From: Bog-473 sp963838835
GTDB taxonomy: Bacteria > Actinomycetota > Acidimicrobiia > Acidimicrobiales > RAAP-2
Direction: 5' to 3'
Length of the DNA stretch: 64,000 nucleotides
NCBI GenBank assembly: GCA_963838835.1
Contig: CAWITA010000026.1
Coordinates: forward strand, 186,001 to 250,000
Shown here piece after piece: positions 47,979-57,451 of the stretch (positions are counted from its first letter, which is position 1; every line of letters begins with the position of its first letter). The notes below the pieces were generated by a model. It searched no databases, was not told the origin of the DNA, and was given only the letters and a program-made list of their open reading frames with translations. Both the position numbers and the translations under genes were made by a program.

Positions 47979-49366
47979 GGATGGGTCATGTCCTCGGGCG
48001 CGGACCGCGGCGTCGAACTCCTCCTCGGTCAGGTAGCCCAGCTCCAGCGCAGCCTCCTTGAGCGTCGTGCCCTCCTTGTGCGCCTTCTTGGCCACCTCGG
48101 CCGCCCTGTCGTAGCCGATGCTGGGCGCCAGCGCGGTCACCAGCATCAGCGAGTTGGTCAGGTGACGTTGGATCTGCGCGAGGTCGGGCGTGAGTCCCTC
48201 CACGCAGAACTCGCGGAAGGTGCGGCAGGCGTCGGTCAGCAGCTCGATGGACTGCATGACGTTGTAGGCGATCACCGGCTTGCACACGTTGAGCTCGAGG
48301 TTGCCCCTGCTGCCGGCGGTGGTCACCGCCACGTCGTTCCCGATCACCTGGATCCCCACCATGATCATGGCCTCGCTCTGGGTGGGGTTGACCTTGCCCG
48401 GCATGATGGAGGAGCCCGGCTCGTTCTCGGGCAGGACCAGCTCACCGAGCCCGCTGCGCGGGCCCGACGCCAACCAGCGCAGGTCGTCGGCGATCTTCAT
48501 GAGCGACACGGCCAGGGTCTTGATGGCCCCGTGGGTGAACACGAGCGCGTCGTGCGCGGCCAGCGCGGCGAACTTGTTGGGGGCGGTCACGAAAGGAAGC
48601 CCCGTCGCAGCCGCGATCGCCTTCGCCACACGCACCGCCGAACTCGGGGTGCGTGTTGAGCCCGGTGCCCACGGCGCTGCCCCCGGCCGCCAGCTCGTAG
48701 AGGCCCGGCAGGGTGCGCTCGATGCGGTCGATGTCCGCCGTCAGCTGCGCTACGTACCCGGAGAGCTCCTGACCGAGGGTGAGCGGCACGGCGTCCATCA
48801 GGTGGGTGCGCCCGATTTTGGTCACGCCGGCGTACTCGATCTCCTTGTCCAAGAGCGCGTCCCGCAACGCGGCGACCGATGGGAGCAGCCGATGCACGAT
48901 CTCCTCCACGGCGGCGATGTGCATGGCGGTCGGGAACGTGTCGTTGGACGACTGGGACATGTTGACGTGGTCGTTGGGGTGGATGGGCTCCTTGGAGCCC
49001 ATGACACCGCCGGCGAGCTCGATGGCGCGGTTGGAGATGACCTCGTTGGCGTTCATGTTGGTCTGGGTGCCGCTGCCCGTCTGCCAGACGTGCAGTGGGA
49101 ACTGGTCGTCGAGCGCACCCTTGGCCACTTCGCCCGCCGCCTGCTCGATCAGGCTCGGCCAGCGCGTCGTCGAGCTTGCCGAGGTCGCGGTTCACCGCGG
49201 CGGACGCACCCTTGAGAATGCCGAAGGCCCGGATCAGCGGCTTGGGCATTGTCTCGCTGCCGATGTCGAAGTGGTGCAGCGAGCGCTGCGTCTGGGCCCC
49301 CCAGTACCGGTCGGCGGGGACCTCGATCTCCCCCATGCTGTCGCTTTCGATTCGCGTCCGGCTCAC
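47975..49366 (-). CDS. fumC: Class II fumarate hydratase, three frame breaks
   Basis: About 463 residues. EIEVPADRYWGAQTQRSLHH, VWQTGSGTQTNMNANEVISN, MSQSSNDTFPTAMHIAAVEE and PGSSIMPGKVNPTQSEAM (fumarase/aspartase signature with the catalytic Ser) are all present. TCA-cycle hydration of fumarate. Breaks near 49155, 48628 and 47990 are one-base gains; the last gives the ending VRPEDMTHP and TGA. GTG 49366 lies 7 nt after TAAGCT. Confidence 0.92.
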
Positions 49367-49373
49367 GAGAGCC

Positions 49374-49379
49374 AGCTTA
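49374..49379 (-). promoter_or_regulatory. -10 box (TAAGCT) for fumC
   Basis: Minus-strand TAAGCT ends 7 nt before GTG 49366, leaderless spacing. Confidence 0.5.
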
Positions 49380-49417
49380 GGACCGGGGGCGGCGACCGAT
49401 TCGCGGCCAGCGCGCCG

Positions 49418-51547
49418 TCAGCCTCCGGGGGGATGGTCGTCGGGACAGGCGCCGGGCGGGTTGTTGAAGTTGGGGTCCTTCGTCCACGATCCCTGCGACC
49501 AGTCGCCAGACGCGGCGGCGAGGCCGAAGACCGACGTCATGTCGGAGAGGAGCGCCTCGGCGTACAGGGCACTCCCCTCCGGGCAGAGGTGGACGTTGTC
49601 GAGCTTGCGCACGCGGGTCCATTCACTCTTCGGTGCGTGGGGGTCGCCCTGGGGCGGGAGCCAGGCCGAGTACTTGCCCTCGAGCAGGAGGGAACCGGCC
49701 AAGGGGAAATACATGACGCGCCCGGGGAACGAGGTCGTCATCTTCTCGGCGATGTCGTTCCAGGCCACGACGCCGTCCCAGCGCTCCCTGTTGTAGGTCG
49801 CTTGGTCGGCAGGGTTCGCCGCGGGGATCGCACCGGACTCGGGGAACTGGGTGAAGATCACCCCTTCCACGCCGTCGCCCGGCGCCAGCATGGTCGCCAC
49901 CGCCCGCTTCAACAAGGCGGTGTACCGCGCGGGCTGGTGCAGGGCGTTGGGAGTGGTTGGCCCGTACTGGTCCCAACTCCACGACGCCACGATCAGCTGC
50001 GCCCTGGTCTGGCGAATCAGATTCGGAATGGAGGTCGGCCAGTCCGTCGCCGTGGTCAGACCGAAGCCGTCGATGGTCCGCGTGGTCACGGTGGCCTCGC
50101 CGGTCGCCTCCAACGCGGCGGTGATCCCATAGGACGCGTCGTGCATGACCGAGTCCCCGAGGATCATGACGCGCACCGGGTCGCCCGGCGACGGCGGGGG
50201 GCTCAGGTGGATCGGCTCCTGACCGGCGTAGCCACCCCTCCCCGCCACCACGTGGCTGCCCTCGCTGGCCAGGTGCGTGGTGCCGACGACGCCTGACGGG
50301 TCGGCGACGGCGGGGGTGGTGGCGACGACGATCACGACTGCGGTCACCACTCCGGCCAGCGGCGCGCCCCAGATCCTGACCCATCCGTGCAGCCGGGCCA
50401 GGCGGACGGGCCGCTCGACCAGGTAGTAGCTGGCCGTCGACAGAGCCAGGGTCACCGCGACGCGAAGGACGTCGAGTGGCCAGACGGACAAGCCGGTACG
50501 CGCCCCGTTGAGGTACACGATGACAGGCCAATGCCACAGGTAGATGCCATAGGAGATGGTTCCGACGAAGTGCAGCGGCCTCCAGGCGAGCGCCCGGGAG
50601 AACCACCCCGGCTCGACCAGACGCGCGTCAGCGACCACGAAGGCGGCGAGCACGGCGCAGAGGAGGAAGCCCCCCTCGAACATGAAGTTCTTCGGCAACC
50701 CGCCGGCCGTGCCGGCAGTCACCCAGAACGCCCCGAGGGCGACGGCGGCCACGGGCGCCACCAAATGGAGGGTCCGGCGCGCCGCCTGCTCGGGTTGCGG
50801 TCGCGACGCGGCGAGGAACGCCACCGTGGCCCCCGCCATCAAGTCGAAGAGGCGTGTGTCGGTCCCGTAGTAGACCCTCGAGGGATCGGACCCCGGGTGA
50901 AAGAGGATCGCCATGAGGACCGACGAAGCGACCCCGAGGGTGACGGTCAGGAGCATCCCGGCCCGGCGCCACGCTCGTCGTGCGAAGTGGACGAGCAGGA
51001 GCAAAAGCAGGGGCCAGACCAAATAGAACTGTTCCTCGATCGCCAGGGACCAGGTGTGCTGCAAGGGCGATGGCGTGGAGAACTGAGCGAAGTAGGACTG
51101 GTGGGCGTAGATGGAGTGCCAGTTGTTGACGTAGAGCAGGGTCGAGATCGCGTCGCCTCGCAAGTCCGAGAGGTCGAGCAGGCCGTTGGCGCCGGGCCCG
51201 CCGAAGAGGCCATTGAGCACGAGATACAGACCGAGCGCCGCGACCACGAGGAAGAGCGCGGGCAGCAACCGCCGGGCCCGCCGGCCCCAGAAGGCCGCCA
51301 GGTTGATGCGCCCCGAGTCGACCCACTCCTCGAGCAGAAGGCTGGTGATGAGGAAGCCCGACAAGACGAAGAAGAGATCCACCCCCAGGTAGCCGCCCGA
51401 CGCCCAGCCGAGCTGAAGGTGGTAGGCCACGACGCCGATGACGGCGACGGCCCGCAATCCGTTGAGCGCGGGGAGGTGCCGACCGGTGACGGCCGTGGGC
51501 GACGACGCCGTGCGCGGCCGCTCGTGCACCAGCGTTGTGTCGGTCAC
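49418..51547 (-). CDS. Acyltransferase-3 / SGNH fusion (OafA-like)
   Basis: 709 residues. PALNGLRAVAVIGVVAYHLQ with the catalytic His and GYLGVDLFFVLSGFLITSLL open the ten-helix acyltransferase-3 domain, and HFVGTISYGIYLWHWPVIVY closes it. After an eleventh helix (about residue 430) comes an extracytoplasmic SGNH domain with VMILGDSVMHDAS and NVHLCPEGSALYAEALL. This architecture O-acetylates cell-surface glycans. GTG 51547 overlaps the preceding stop (GTGA). Confidence 0.92.
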   Translation of the reverse strand: MTDTTLVHERPRTASSPTAVTGRHLPALNGLRAVAVIGVVAYHLQLGWASGGYLGVDLFFVLSGFLITSLLLEEWVDSGRINLAAFWGRRARRLLPALFLVVAALGLYLVLNGLFGGPGANGLLDLSDLRGDAISTLLYVNNWHSIYAHQSYFAQFSTPSPLQHTWSLAIEEQFYLVWPLLLLLLVHFARRAWRRAGMLLTVTLGVASSVLMAILFHPGSDPSRVYYGTDTRLFDLMAGATVAFLAASRPQPEQAARRTLHLVAPVAAVALGAFWVTAGTAGGLPKNFMFEGGFLLCAVLAAFVVADARLVEPGWFSRALAWRPLHFVGTISYGIYLWHWPVIVYLNGARTGLSVWPLDVLRVAVTLALSTASYYLVERPVRLARLHGWVRIWGAPLAGVVTAVVIVVATTPAVADPSGVVGTTHLASEGSHVVAGRGGYAGQEPIHLSPPPSPGDPVRVMILGDSVMHDASYGITAALEATGEATVTTRTIDGFGLTTATDWPTSIPNLIRQTRAQLIVASWSWDQYGPTTPNALHQPARYTALLKRAVATMLAPGDGVEGVIFTQFPESGAIPAANPADQATYNRERWDGVVAWNDIAEKMTTSFPGRVMYFPLAGSLLLEGKYSAWLPPQGDPHAPKSEWTRVRKLDNVHLCPEGSALYAEALLSDMTSVFGLAAASGDWSQGSWTKDPNFNNPPGACPDDHPPGG

Positions 51548-52074
51548 ACGCGCTCCACCTGGCAGACGGCGGTGTCGTCGGTCCGACGCACCAGGAGATC
51601 GGCGGCGTCACTCACGAAGGAGGGCGGCACGTCACCGTTCGAGAGGTCCAGCGCGACGAGTGGGCTCTCGCCGCCTACCGGGCGGGGCCGGTTGACGGCG
51701 GACTGGACCGGGAAGTGCGGGCCTTCGCTGTCGGCCCGTCCCTCACGCCACATGACCCGGCACAGGGCAATGGCCTCGACGAGCCGCTCGTTGAAGGGCC
51801 CCGTGAAGCAGAGCACGCTCCGGCCTCCCGACACGAGATCGAGGCTCGTGACCTCGCGGGCGAGCATCGCGGGGTGGCGCCCGTCCTCGGACAGGCCGAG
51901 CCGCACGCCCAGCAACACCTTGGGCACGAATGCGCTGAGGCCGGCCGCAAGCACGATGGGGTCCCCCAGCGGCCCCACCGTCAGAAAGACGATGCCCGCT
52001 CCTTCGGCCTCGGCCCGGACGGCTTGGGCCCGCAGCTCCTCCACATCGTCTGCCTGGAGGAACCGTCCTTCCAC
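51544..52074 (-). CDS. Short luciferase-like (LLM) protein
   Basis: 176 residues from GTG 52074. VPKVLLGVRLGLSEDGRHPA, MLAREVTSLDLVSGGRSVLC and NERLVEAIALCRVMWREGRA correspond to the middle of the LLM TIM barrel, about half the usual length of 300. It may be a reduced family member or a truncated gene. Coupled to the acyltransferase gene. TAGTCT lies 8 nt upstream of the GTG. Confidence 0.7.
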   Translation of the reverse strand: MEGRFLQADDVEELRAQAVRAEAEGAGIVFLTVGPLGDPIVLAAGLSAFVPKVLLGVRLGLSEDGRHPAMLAREVTSLDLVSGGRSVLCFTGPFNERLVEAIALCRVMWREGRADSEGPHFPVQSAVNRPRPVGGESPLVALDLSNGDVPPSFVSDAADLLVRRTDDTAVCQVERV

Positions 52075-52082
52075 GGCGTCGC

Positions 52083-52088
52083 AGACTA
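52083..52088 (-). promoter_or_regulatory. -10 box (TAGTCT) for the short LLM gene
   Basis: Minus-strand TAGTCT ends 8 nt before GTG 52074. Confidence 0.4.
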
Positions 52089-52164
52089 GGGCGCCCGGTG
52101 ATGGCCATTGGGGTCATACCCGCCCCGGGACCGGCCGGCGGCTGTGCCGAGAGGGAGGGTCTGG

Positions 52165-53166
52165 TCACGTTGAGGTCGAGAACTTCTCCAGGCAACGCGT
52201 CCCGCGCCGCACCCACTCCTCCCACCACGAGAGCTCGTCTCCCGGCCCCCCCAAGGCCTTCTCCCATCCGAACTGCATCATGCAGCCGAGGAGCTCGAGG
52301 GAGACCGCGTCGTCCCACCATTCGGCGGTGGGCACGCCACATCCCTCCAGGGAGCGACGGTAGGAGTCGAGCACGTCCTCCTTGGGCTCGGGCAACAAGG
52401 CGGCGTTGAGCGCGAGGTACCAGGACACATCCGCCAGGGGCGATGCCTCGCCGGGCGCCTCGCCGAAATCGAGCAGCACGGTCCGTCCATCGGGATGACA
52501 GCCCAGATTGGCCGCTTTCCAGTCCCCGTGAACGAGGGTGTGGGGAAGGCGCGCCAGCCCCGCGACAAGTGGGCGGGGGTCTGCGAGGAGGGGCATCACG
52601 GCATCGGCCATCGTGGGTGACACGTCGGGCAGCCGCTGCCAGCCTTCGGCCATCGCCTGCGGCACGATTCCGGCGTTTCCGTCGGCGGCTTCGGCCGCCG
52701 CCACAGCGGGAGAGAACATCAGGTAACGCCGCTCCAATGGCGTGAGACCCACGTCGTCGCGCCACGCCCAGAAGGTGGCGTGCAGCGCGGCCATGTGGTC
52801 AAGGAACCGGGCGTGCTGCGCGGCCGTCAACGGCGTGTCCGGTTGGAGAAGGGCGTCGCCGACGTCGCGCAGGAGCACCATCCCGAGGGTCCCGTCGAAG
52901 GACGCGGCGACGATGGCATGATCGATGACGGGCGGGAGACGGTCGAGGATCCCACTCTCCCAGAGACGCACGTAGGAACGACCAGGATCACCGACAGCCC
53001 GGAGGAGCCAGTCGTCGCGCGGGTCCTGGTACTTCAGGACGAAGCGTTCGCCGCCGATGACCACCCGTTCGAAGCGAGCGCCGGACTTCGTGTCGTCGGG
53101 CACCCAGGGCGTGCGGCTCTCGGCATCGGCCAACAGCTCGGCCAGGACCGGAGCCGCCTCACTCAT
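52165..53166 (-). CDS. Aminoglycoside-phosphotransferase-fold kinase
   Basis: 333 residues. LVHGDWKAANLGCHPDGRTV carries the catalytic HGD motif and LLDFGEAPGEASPLADVSWY the metal-binding DFG-like Asp. FERVVIGGERFVLKYQDPRD supplies the ATP-binding Lys. Related to ecdysteroid-kinase-like/APH proteins; the substrate is unknown. Stands between the LLM gene and dprA on the same strand. Confidence 0.85.
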   Translation of the reverse strand: MSEAAPVLAELLADAESRTPWVPDDTKSGARFERVVIGGERFVLKYQDPRDDWLLRAVGDPGRSYVRLWESGILDRLPPVIDHAIVAASFDGTLGMVLLRDVGDALLQPDTPLTAAQHARFLDHMAALHATFWAWRDDVGLTPLERRYLMFSPAVAAAEAADGNAGIVPQAMAEGWQRLPDVSPTMADAVMPLLADPRPLVAGLARLPHTLVHGDWKAANLGCHPDGRTVLLDFGEAPGEASPLADVSWYLALNAALLPEPKEDVLDSYRRSLEGCGVPTAEWWDDAVSLELLGCMMQFGWEKALGGPGDELSWWEEWVRRGTRCLEKFSTST

Positions 53167-53242
53167 CGGCCGCCTCGCCGGTCTGGCCCATGCGCCATCT
53201 CCGCAGCATACGGAGCACCATCACCACGAGGAGGCAAGCAAC

Positions 53243-54337
53243 TCAGGCCCGCTCCCACCACCCCCCAACGTCGCGGGCAAGACCGGCCTGGGCGAGCCGT
53301 TCGAGTATCCCGCACAGGGCGGAAAGGTCGAGGCCGGACACCCGGGCCAGCTCGTCAAGGGCAGTGGGGTCGGGAGACAGCATGTCGTAGACCCGGCGAT
53401 CATCGCCCGAGGCGGGCTCCGCCGCGTGCGTGCGGGCCGACGTGGCGCGGGCGCGCCCGGAGTCAGGCGCCGGGACGGGCGCGCCCGCCAGGGACAGTGC
53501 GACGAGAATGTCGCCCGCCGAGCACACCGGGAAGGCGCCGTCAGCGAGGAGGGCATTGGTGCCTTCGCTCGTGGGGCTGCGGATCGAACCCGGAACGGCG
53601 CCCACCGGGATGCCCCGTGCCACCGCCGCGTCGACGGTATGGCGGGAGCCGCCATGATGCCGGCTCTCCACGACGACCACCACGTCGCTCATGACCGCGA
53701 GCAGTCGGTTGCGCACCGGGAAGCGCCATTTCTCGGTGCGCACGCCGGCCGGTGACTCCGACACGATCGCCCCGAGCGTGACCACCCTGTCCCACAGTCG
53801 GGCGTGGCTGCGCGGATAAGGGTTGTCGAGCCCACCCGCGACCACGGCGATGGGCGGTGCGCCGGCACCGCACGCACCCTCGTGCGCGGCGCCGTCGATG
53901 CCGAGCGCCAGCCCGGACACGACGCTGATGCCGGCGGCCGACAAGTCGGCGGCGAGCTGGGCCGCGACCCCGATCCCGTACCGAGTGGGGGCACGCGTGC
54001 CCACCAGCGCGACCGTGGGCGCCCCATTTAGCGTGGCCGGGTCGCCGAGGCAAAAGAGCAGTGCGGGCCTGTGGGGGTCCTCGGCCAAGCGCTCCGGGTA
54101 CGCCGGTTGTCCGGCCATGAGCACGCCGATGCCGAGCTCGGTGTGGCGCCGCCAGAGGCGGACGACCTCGTGGACGGACGCGCCGTCCGCGCCGCAGGCG
54201 CGTTGCCAGGCCGCCGAGGGCGGCCCGGACGCCAAGCGGCGGCGCAGGGCGGCCGGGCCGATGGAGGGCGTGGCGGCCAGCGCAACCGCATACGCCTCCT
54301 CGGGCAGGTTCAGGTTCGGCCGGCCGCGGGAGCTCAC
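53243..54337 (-). CDS. dprA: DNA-processing protein A
   Basis: 364 residues. VALVGTRAPTRYGIGVAAQL and VVSGLALGIDGAAHEGACGA form the Rossmann core, followed by VVAGGLDNPYPRSH, EKWRFPVRNRLLAVMSDVVV, and a C-terminal winged helix (PTALDELARVSGLDLSALCG). Binds ssDNA and loads RecA in transformation and recombination. GTG 54337 overlaps the ComM-like stop; the comM-dprA pair is widespread. Confidence 0.95.
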   Translation of the reverse strand: MSSRGRPNLNLPEEAYAVALAATPSIGPAALRRRLASGPPSAAWQRACGADGASVHEVVRLWRRHTELGIGVLMAGQPAYPERLAEDPHRPALLFCLGDPATLNGAPTVALVGTRAPTRYGIGVAAQLAADLSAAGISVVSGLALGIDGAAHEGACGAGAPPIAVVAGGLDNPYPRSHARLWDRVVTLGAIVSESPAGVRTEKWRFPVRNRLLAVMSDVVVVVESRHHGGSRHTVDAAVARGIPVGAVPGSIRSPTSEGTNALLADGAFPVCSAGDILVALSLAGAPVPAPDSGRARATSARTHAAEPASGDDRRVYDMLSPDPTALDELARVSGLDLSALCGILERLAQAGLARDVGGWWERA

Positions 54338-55812
54338 CCCACCACCGCCGCTCGTCCAGCCCGCAGCGAGAGGGCCTCGGACACGTGTACGAACGTGACC
54401 ACCTCCTCACCCGCCAGGGCGGCCACCGTCCGCGCGACCTGCGCCACCTTTCGCAGCCCACGGGCGCTGAGGCCGCCCGAACGGAGCTTGGCGGCGAGGA
54501 GGTCCTCTGCGTCGGGCGCCAGCGGCGGCTCGCCCGTGTTGCCCGCCCGGGCGCGCTCCCGGGCCCGGGCCCGCGCCGCGGCGACGCGAGAGGCGACAGC
54601 CGCCGAGGCCTCGCCGGGCACGCCCGAGAGCAGCTCGTCGGGGTCCGGCCGGTTCAGCGGGACGACGAGGTCGAACCGGTCCAGCAGTGGCGCCGAGATA
54701 CGGCGGCGGTACCGAGCGCGGGCGACCAGGGTGCACGTGCACGCGCCGGGCAACACCCCTTCGCCACATGGGCAGGGGTTCATCGCCGCGACGAGGAGGA
54801 AGGCGGCCGGGAAGGTGGCGGTTCCGCCGGCGCGGCTCACCCGGATCACCCCTTCCTCAAGCGGCTGGCGGAGCGCCTCGAGGGCGGCCACGGGGAATTC
54901 GCCGAGCTCATCGAGGAAGAGGACACCGTGGGTGGCCAGGCTCGCCTCCCCGGGACGCAGCGACCAGCTGCCGCCGCCGACCAACGAGACGAGGGAAGAC
55001 TGGTGGTGCGGGGCGCGGAAAGGCGGACGGCTGAGCAGCGTGCCGTCGGGGACGGCCCAGCCCGCGGCCGAATGGACGCGGGTCACAGTGAGCGCCTCTT
55101 CGAGCGTGAGGGGCGGGAGGAGCCCCGCCAGTCGCTCGGCCAACATGGTCTTGCCCGACCCCGGCGGCCCGATCATGAGCAGGTGGTGGCGGCCGGCCGC
55201 GGCGACCTCGAGCGCTCGGCGACCCACCGCCTGGCCTCGCACGTCGGCCAGGTCAGGGGCGACCGGACCGCGTGCTGCGGCGGCGGGTGCGGGCACGTCG
55301 GGCCAGTGCGCCTGCCCGCGCAACACACGAGTGAGCTCGGCGAGCGTCGCCGAACCGTGAACGGCATCCCCACGCACCAGCGCGGCCTCCCGCACGTCGC
55401 ACAGGGGCACCACCAGGTTGAGGGGCGCGGTGGCGTCCGCCAAGGCGATCATGCCGGGGACGTGCCGGAGGGAACCGTTCAGGCCGAGCTCGCCACAGAA
55501 TGCGACACCCTCGACACAGGCGGGGCTGAGCTCCCCCGTGGCGACCAGCAGCCCGACCGCAATCGGGAGATCGAGACCGGCACCGCCCTTACGCATCCCC
55601 GAGGGAGCCAGGTTGACCGTGACCCTCCGAAGCGGCCACGGCAGGGCGCTCGACAGCACCGCGGCGCGCACGCGGTCGCGTGCCTCCCGCACGGCGGCGT
55701 CGGGCAGCCCCACGATGGTGAAACCAGGCAGCCCGTTGGAGACGTGGACCTCGACGGATACGGGTTGGCCGAGTGCACCTCGCAATGTGGCCGACGCGAC
55801 GGAGGCAAGCAC
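54334..55812 (-). CDS. YifB/ComM-like AAA+ ATPase (Mg-chelatase-like)
   Basis: 492 residues. N-terminal Lon-protease-like fold (VEVHVSNGLPGFTIVGLPDA), then Walker A LMIGPPGSGKTMLAERLAGL, Walker B VLFLDELGEF, sensor region MNPCPCG with four cysteines nearby (CPCG...CTC), and arginine finger DRFDLVVPLNRPD. ComM is a helicase promoting branch migration in natural transformation. GTG 55812 start. Confidence 0.95.
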   Translation of the reverse strand: MLASVASATLRGALGQPVSVEVHVSNGLPGFTIVGLPDAAVREARDRVRAAVLSSALPWPLRRVTVNLAPSGMRKGGAGLDLPIAVGLLVATGELSPACVEGVAFCGELGLNGSLRHVPGMIALADATAPLNLVVPLCDVREAALVRGDAVHGSATLAELTRVLRGQAHWPDVPAPAAAARGPVAPDLADVRGQAVGRRALEVAAAGRHHLLMIGPPGSGKTMLAERLAGLLPPLTLEEALTVTRVHSAAGWAVPDGTLLSRPPFRAPHHQSSLVSLVGGGSWSLRPGEASLATHGVLFLDELGEFPVAALEALRQPLEEGVIRVSRAGGTATFPAAFLLVAAMNPCPCGEGVLPGACTCTLVARARYRRRISAPLLDRFDLVVPLNRPDPDELLSGVPGEASAAVASRVAAARARARERARAGNTGEPPLAPDAEDLLAAKLRSGGLSARGLRKVAQVARTVAALAGEEVVTFVHVSEALSLRAGRAAVVG

Positions 55813-55899
55813 GGTCGGAGAACGGTCGGACGCCTCGGCGATTCGCGAGGTTCTCTTCGGGAGTTGTCAAAGCCCGATGAGGGCCTTCGGTCCAACCTC

Positions 55900-55970
55900 G
55901 TCAGCGTCAGTGTGATCGTCAGTGTCATCGTCAGTGTCATCATCGTCGTCGTCGTCATCGTCATCGTCAT
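55900..55970. repeat. GTC/ATC trinucleotide tract
   Basis: Three imperfect 12-bp units GTCAGTGTCATC are followed by runs of GTC and ATCGTC. It lies just outside the comM-like gene start. On either strand it would encode Val/Ile/Ser or Thr/Met/Asp repeats; I see no gene here. A similar skew occurs in the acidic tails of rplS and khpA. Confidence 0.7.
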
Positions 55971-56024
55971 ATTCGAGGTTGACGTCGACATAGGCTGTTG
56001 GCCATCGGGAGTGGAGGTGAGTGC

Positions 56025-56363
56025 ATGAGCGATATCAGTGGTCTGAATGCATTTCCTCCCTCGTGGTGGTGGGGTCGTCCTGCCGGCGACGATTCAGAAC
56101 AGAAACCGTTCAGCGGTCATTATCCTTACGCGCGACCCTTACGCACTGGCTGGACCCGCAACGCCTCTGGCCACTGGGTGGCCTCATCCGAGGATCCCCA
56201 TCAGTGGGAGGTCTTCTGTGAGCAGTGCGGCGACACCGATGGGCCAGCTGACGACCAACCTGATCCGGCTCGGAGCATCCGCGGTCCCTACTCGTCCAAA
56301 CACAGGGCCGAGCACGTTGCCAAACGGCACTTTGAGGAGATGGGTCAGCAGCGACAGGCGTGA
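56025..56363 (+). CDS. Hypothetical protein with CxxC motif
   Basis: 112 residues. Start ATG 56025 follows a good ribosome site (GGAGGTGA). Aromatic N-terminus (FPPSWWWGRPAG), then WTRNASGHWVASSEDPHQWE, FCEQCG and RSIRGPYSSKHRAEHVAKRH. A small zinc-binding fold is possible (CxxC plus two His), by inference. No family recognised. Confidence 0.55.
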   Translation: MSDISGLNAFPPSWWWGRPAGDDSEQKPFSGHYPYARPLRTGWTRNASGHWVASSEDPHQWEVFCEQCGDTDGPADDQPDPARSIRGPYSSKHRAEHVAKRHFEEMGQQRQA

Positions 56364-56470
56364 GCTCCGCCAACGTGCGCTGATCTTCTCGACGCAGCGC
56401 CAGCCGCGGCAGCGGGCTCGGGTCCGAGGTCGCCGACGGGTCTTTGGTCGCGTCGCAGCAGGCGTCCGAA

Positions 56471-56510
56471 GATGATTGGGGCCGGGCCCCGTTGCCCTAC
56501 CCCAATCATC
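56471..56510. terminator. 11-bp inverted repeat, possible terminator
   Basis: GATGATTGGGG and CCCCAATCATC are perfect arms around an 18-nt GC-rich loop, about 110 nt after the small hypothetical gene. The right arm is also the first part of the diverged repeat at 56501. No T-run. Confidence 0.45.
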
Positions 56511-56596
56511 TTGGTAATCGCCGATGATTTTGCCAACCCCAGGCCGGGGCTAGATAGAGCCGGTCGGACTGAACGCGCACAACGCCAGCACAACTC
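56501..56596. repeat. Diverged 96-bp direct repeat, copy A
   Basis: Aligns along its full length with 57452-57547. Shared words include CCGATGATT, GCCGGTCGGACT, CGCACAAC and ACAACTC. Both begin CCCAATC-TCTTG and end ACAACTC. This copy lies downstream of the SGNH gene; the other is directly upstream of it. Confidence 0.65.
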
Positions 56597-56690
56597 GGTC
56601 TCTTCATGATCGCATCGGCTCGGGGCGCACGCCGTAGGTACGACTCACCCGCCGCGCCGCCATGGGCGATCCCGCCGCACCGATGGCTGC

Positions 56691-57437
56691 TCAACAATAA
56701 CGGCGGAGCTCCTGAGTTTCGACGGCAGCGAGTTCGGCCTGTCCGGCGGGAGTGGGATGAATCAGGTCCGGTTCGATCCACGCGGGCTTGAGGTATTCGA
56801 GATCGCCCCAATCCAAGACGTGAACATTGGCGTGCGTCAGGGCAAGTCCAGCCAGGGAGGCATTGATCTGCGTTGCGATCGGTCCGGCCCGTTGCGAAAC
56901 CGTGAGGTAAATCACACACCCCGAAGTCCGGACCTGATGCCACACGGCGAGAAACGGCAACGTCCACGAGGGGTTGTTACGACCGGCGTCATTCGTACCA
57001 AGCTCGATTATCCAGTCGCTCGGGTCCTGCTGGGCGAGTTGGTCGACCCACGGCACCGCCTGCGCCATCTCGATGCCGATCACCGCGTGAACGATGGGGC
57101 GAAAGCCGGCCTGAGTCAAAGACGCTGCGATCGATTGTCTACTCAGTTCCGTGATGGAGTCACCCACGACGGCGACGGTGGGCGGGCTCGAGCTCCGCTG
57201 CTCGGAGTATGAAAGCCGAGCGCCGGCTGTGGTTGCGGCCGTCGGATACGAGACGAGCTCTATGCCTAGCCAAACTCCCGTCCCGAGCAGAGCCATGGCC
57301 AGCGCCGCAACGACCAGTCTGGCCACCCTCCGAGGTGCAGCGGACCGACGAGGTGCGTGTGCGGGCCTGCCGCGTGTGTGTGCGCGTGCGCGTGCGTGTG
57401 CGGGCCGGCGTTGGTTCTTTTGCACGGCCGATTGCAC
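56691..57437 (-). CDS. Membrane-anchored SGNH-hydrolase family protein
   Basis: 248 residues from GTG 57437. A basic, low-complexity head (AHARARAHTRGRPAHAP) precedes one membrane helix (VARLVVAALAMALLGTG). The exported SGNH domain has VAVVGDSITELSRQS (block I with Ser), WIIELGTNDAGRNN (block III, Gly/Asn) and DLIHPTPAGQAELA (block V, Asp/His), so the catalytic set is intact. Likely an esterase or O-acetyl-transfer partner on surface glycans; the substrate is unknown. Confidence 0.8.
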   Translation of the reverse strand: MQSAVQKNQRRPAHARARAHTRGRPAHAPRRSAAPRRVARLVVAALAMALLGTGVWLGIELVSYPTAATTAGARLSYSEQRSSSPPTVAVVGDSITELSRQSIAASLTQAGFRPIVHAVIGIEMAQAVPWVDQLAQQDPSDWIIELGTNDAGRNNPSWTLPFLAVWHQVRTSGCVIYLTVSQRAGPIATQINASLAGLALTHANVHVLDWGDLEYLKPAWIEPDLIHPTPAGQAELAAVETQELRRYC

Positions 57438-57451
57438 AGATTCTCGCGACT

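Noticed and set aside
54071..56028. Long plus-strand frames opposite dprA and comM
   Set aside because: Shadow frames. Both minus-strand genes have full motif sets and overlapping start/stop codons.
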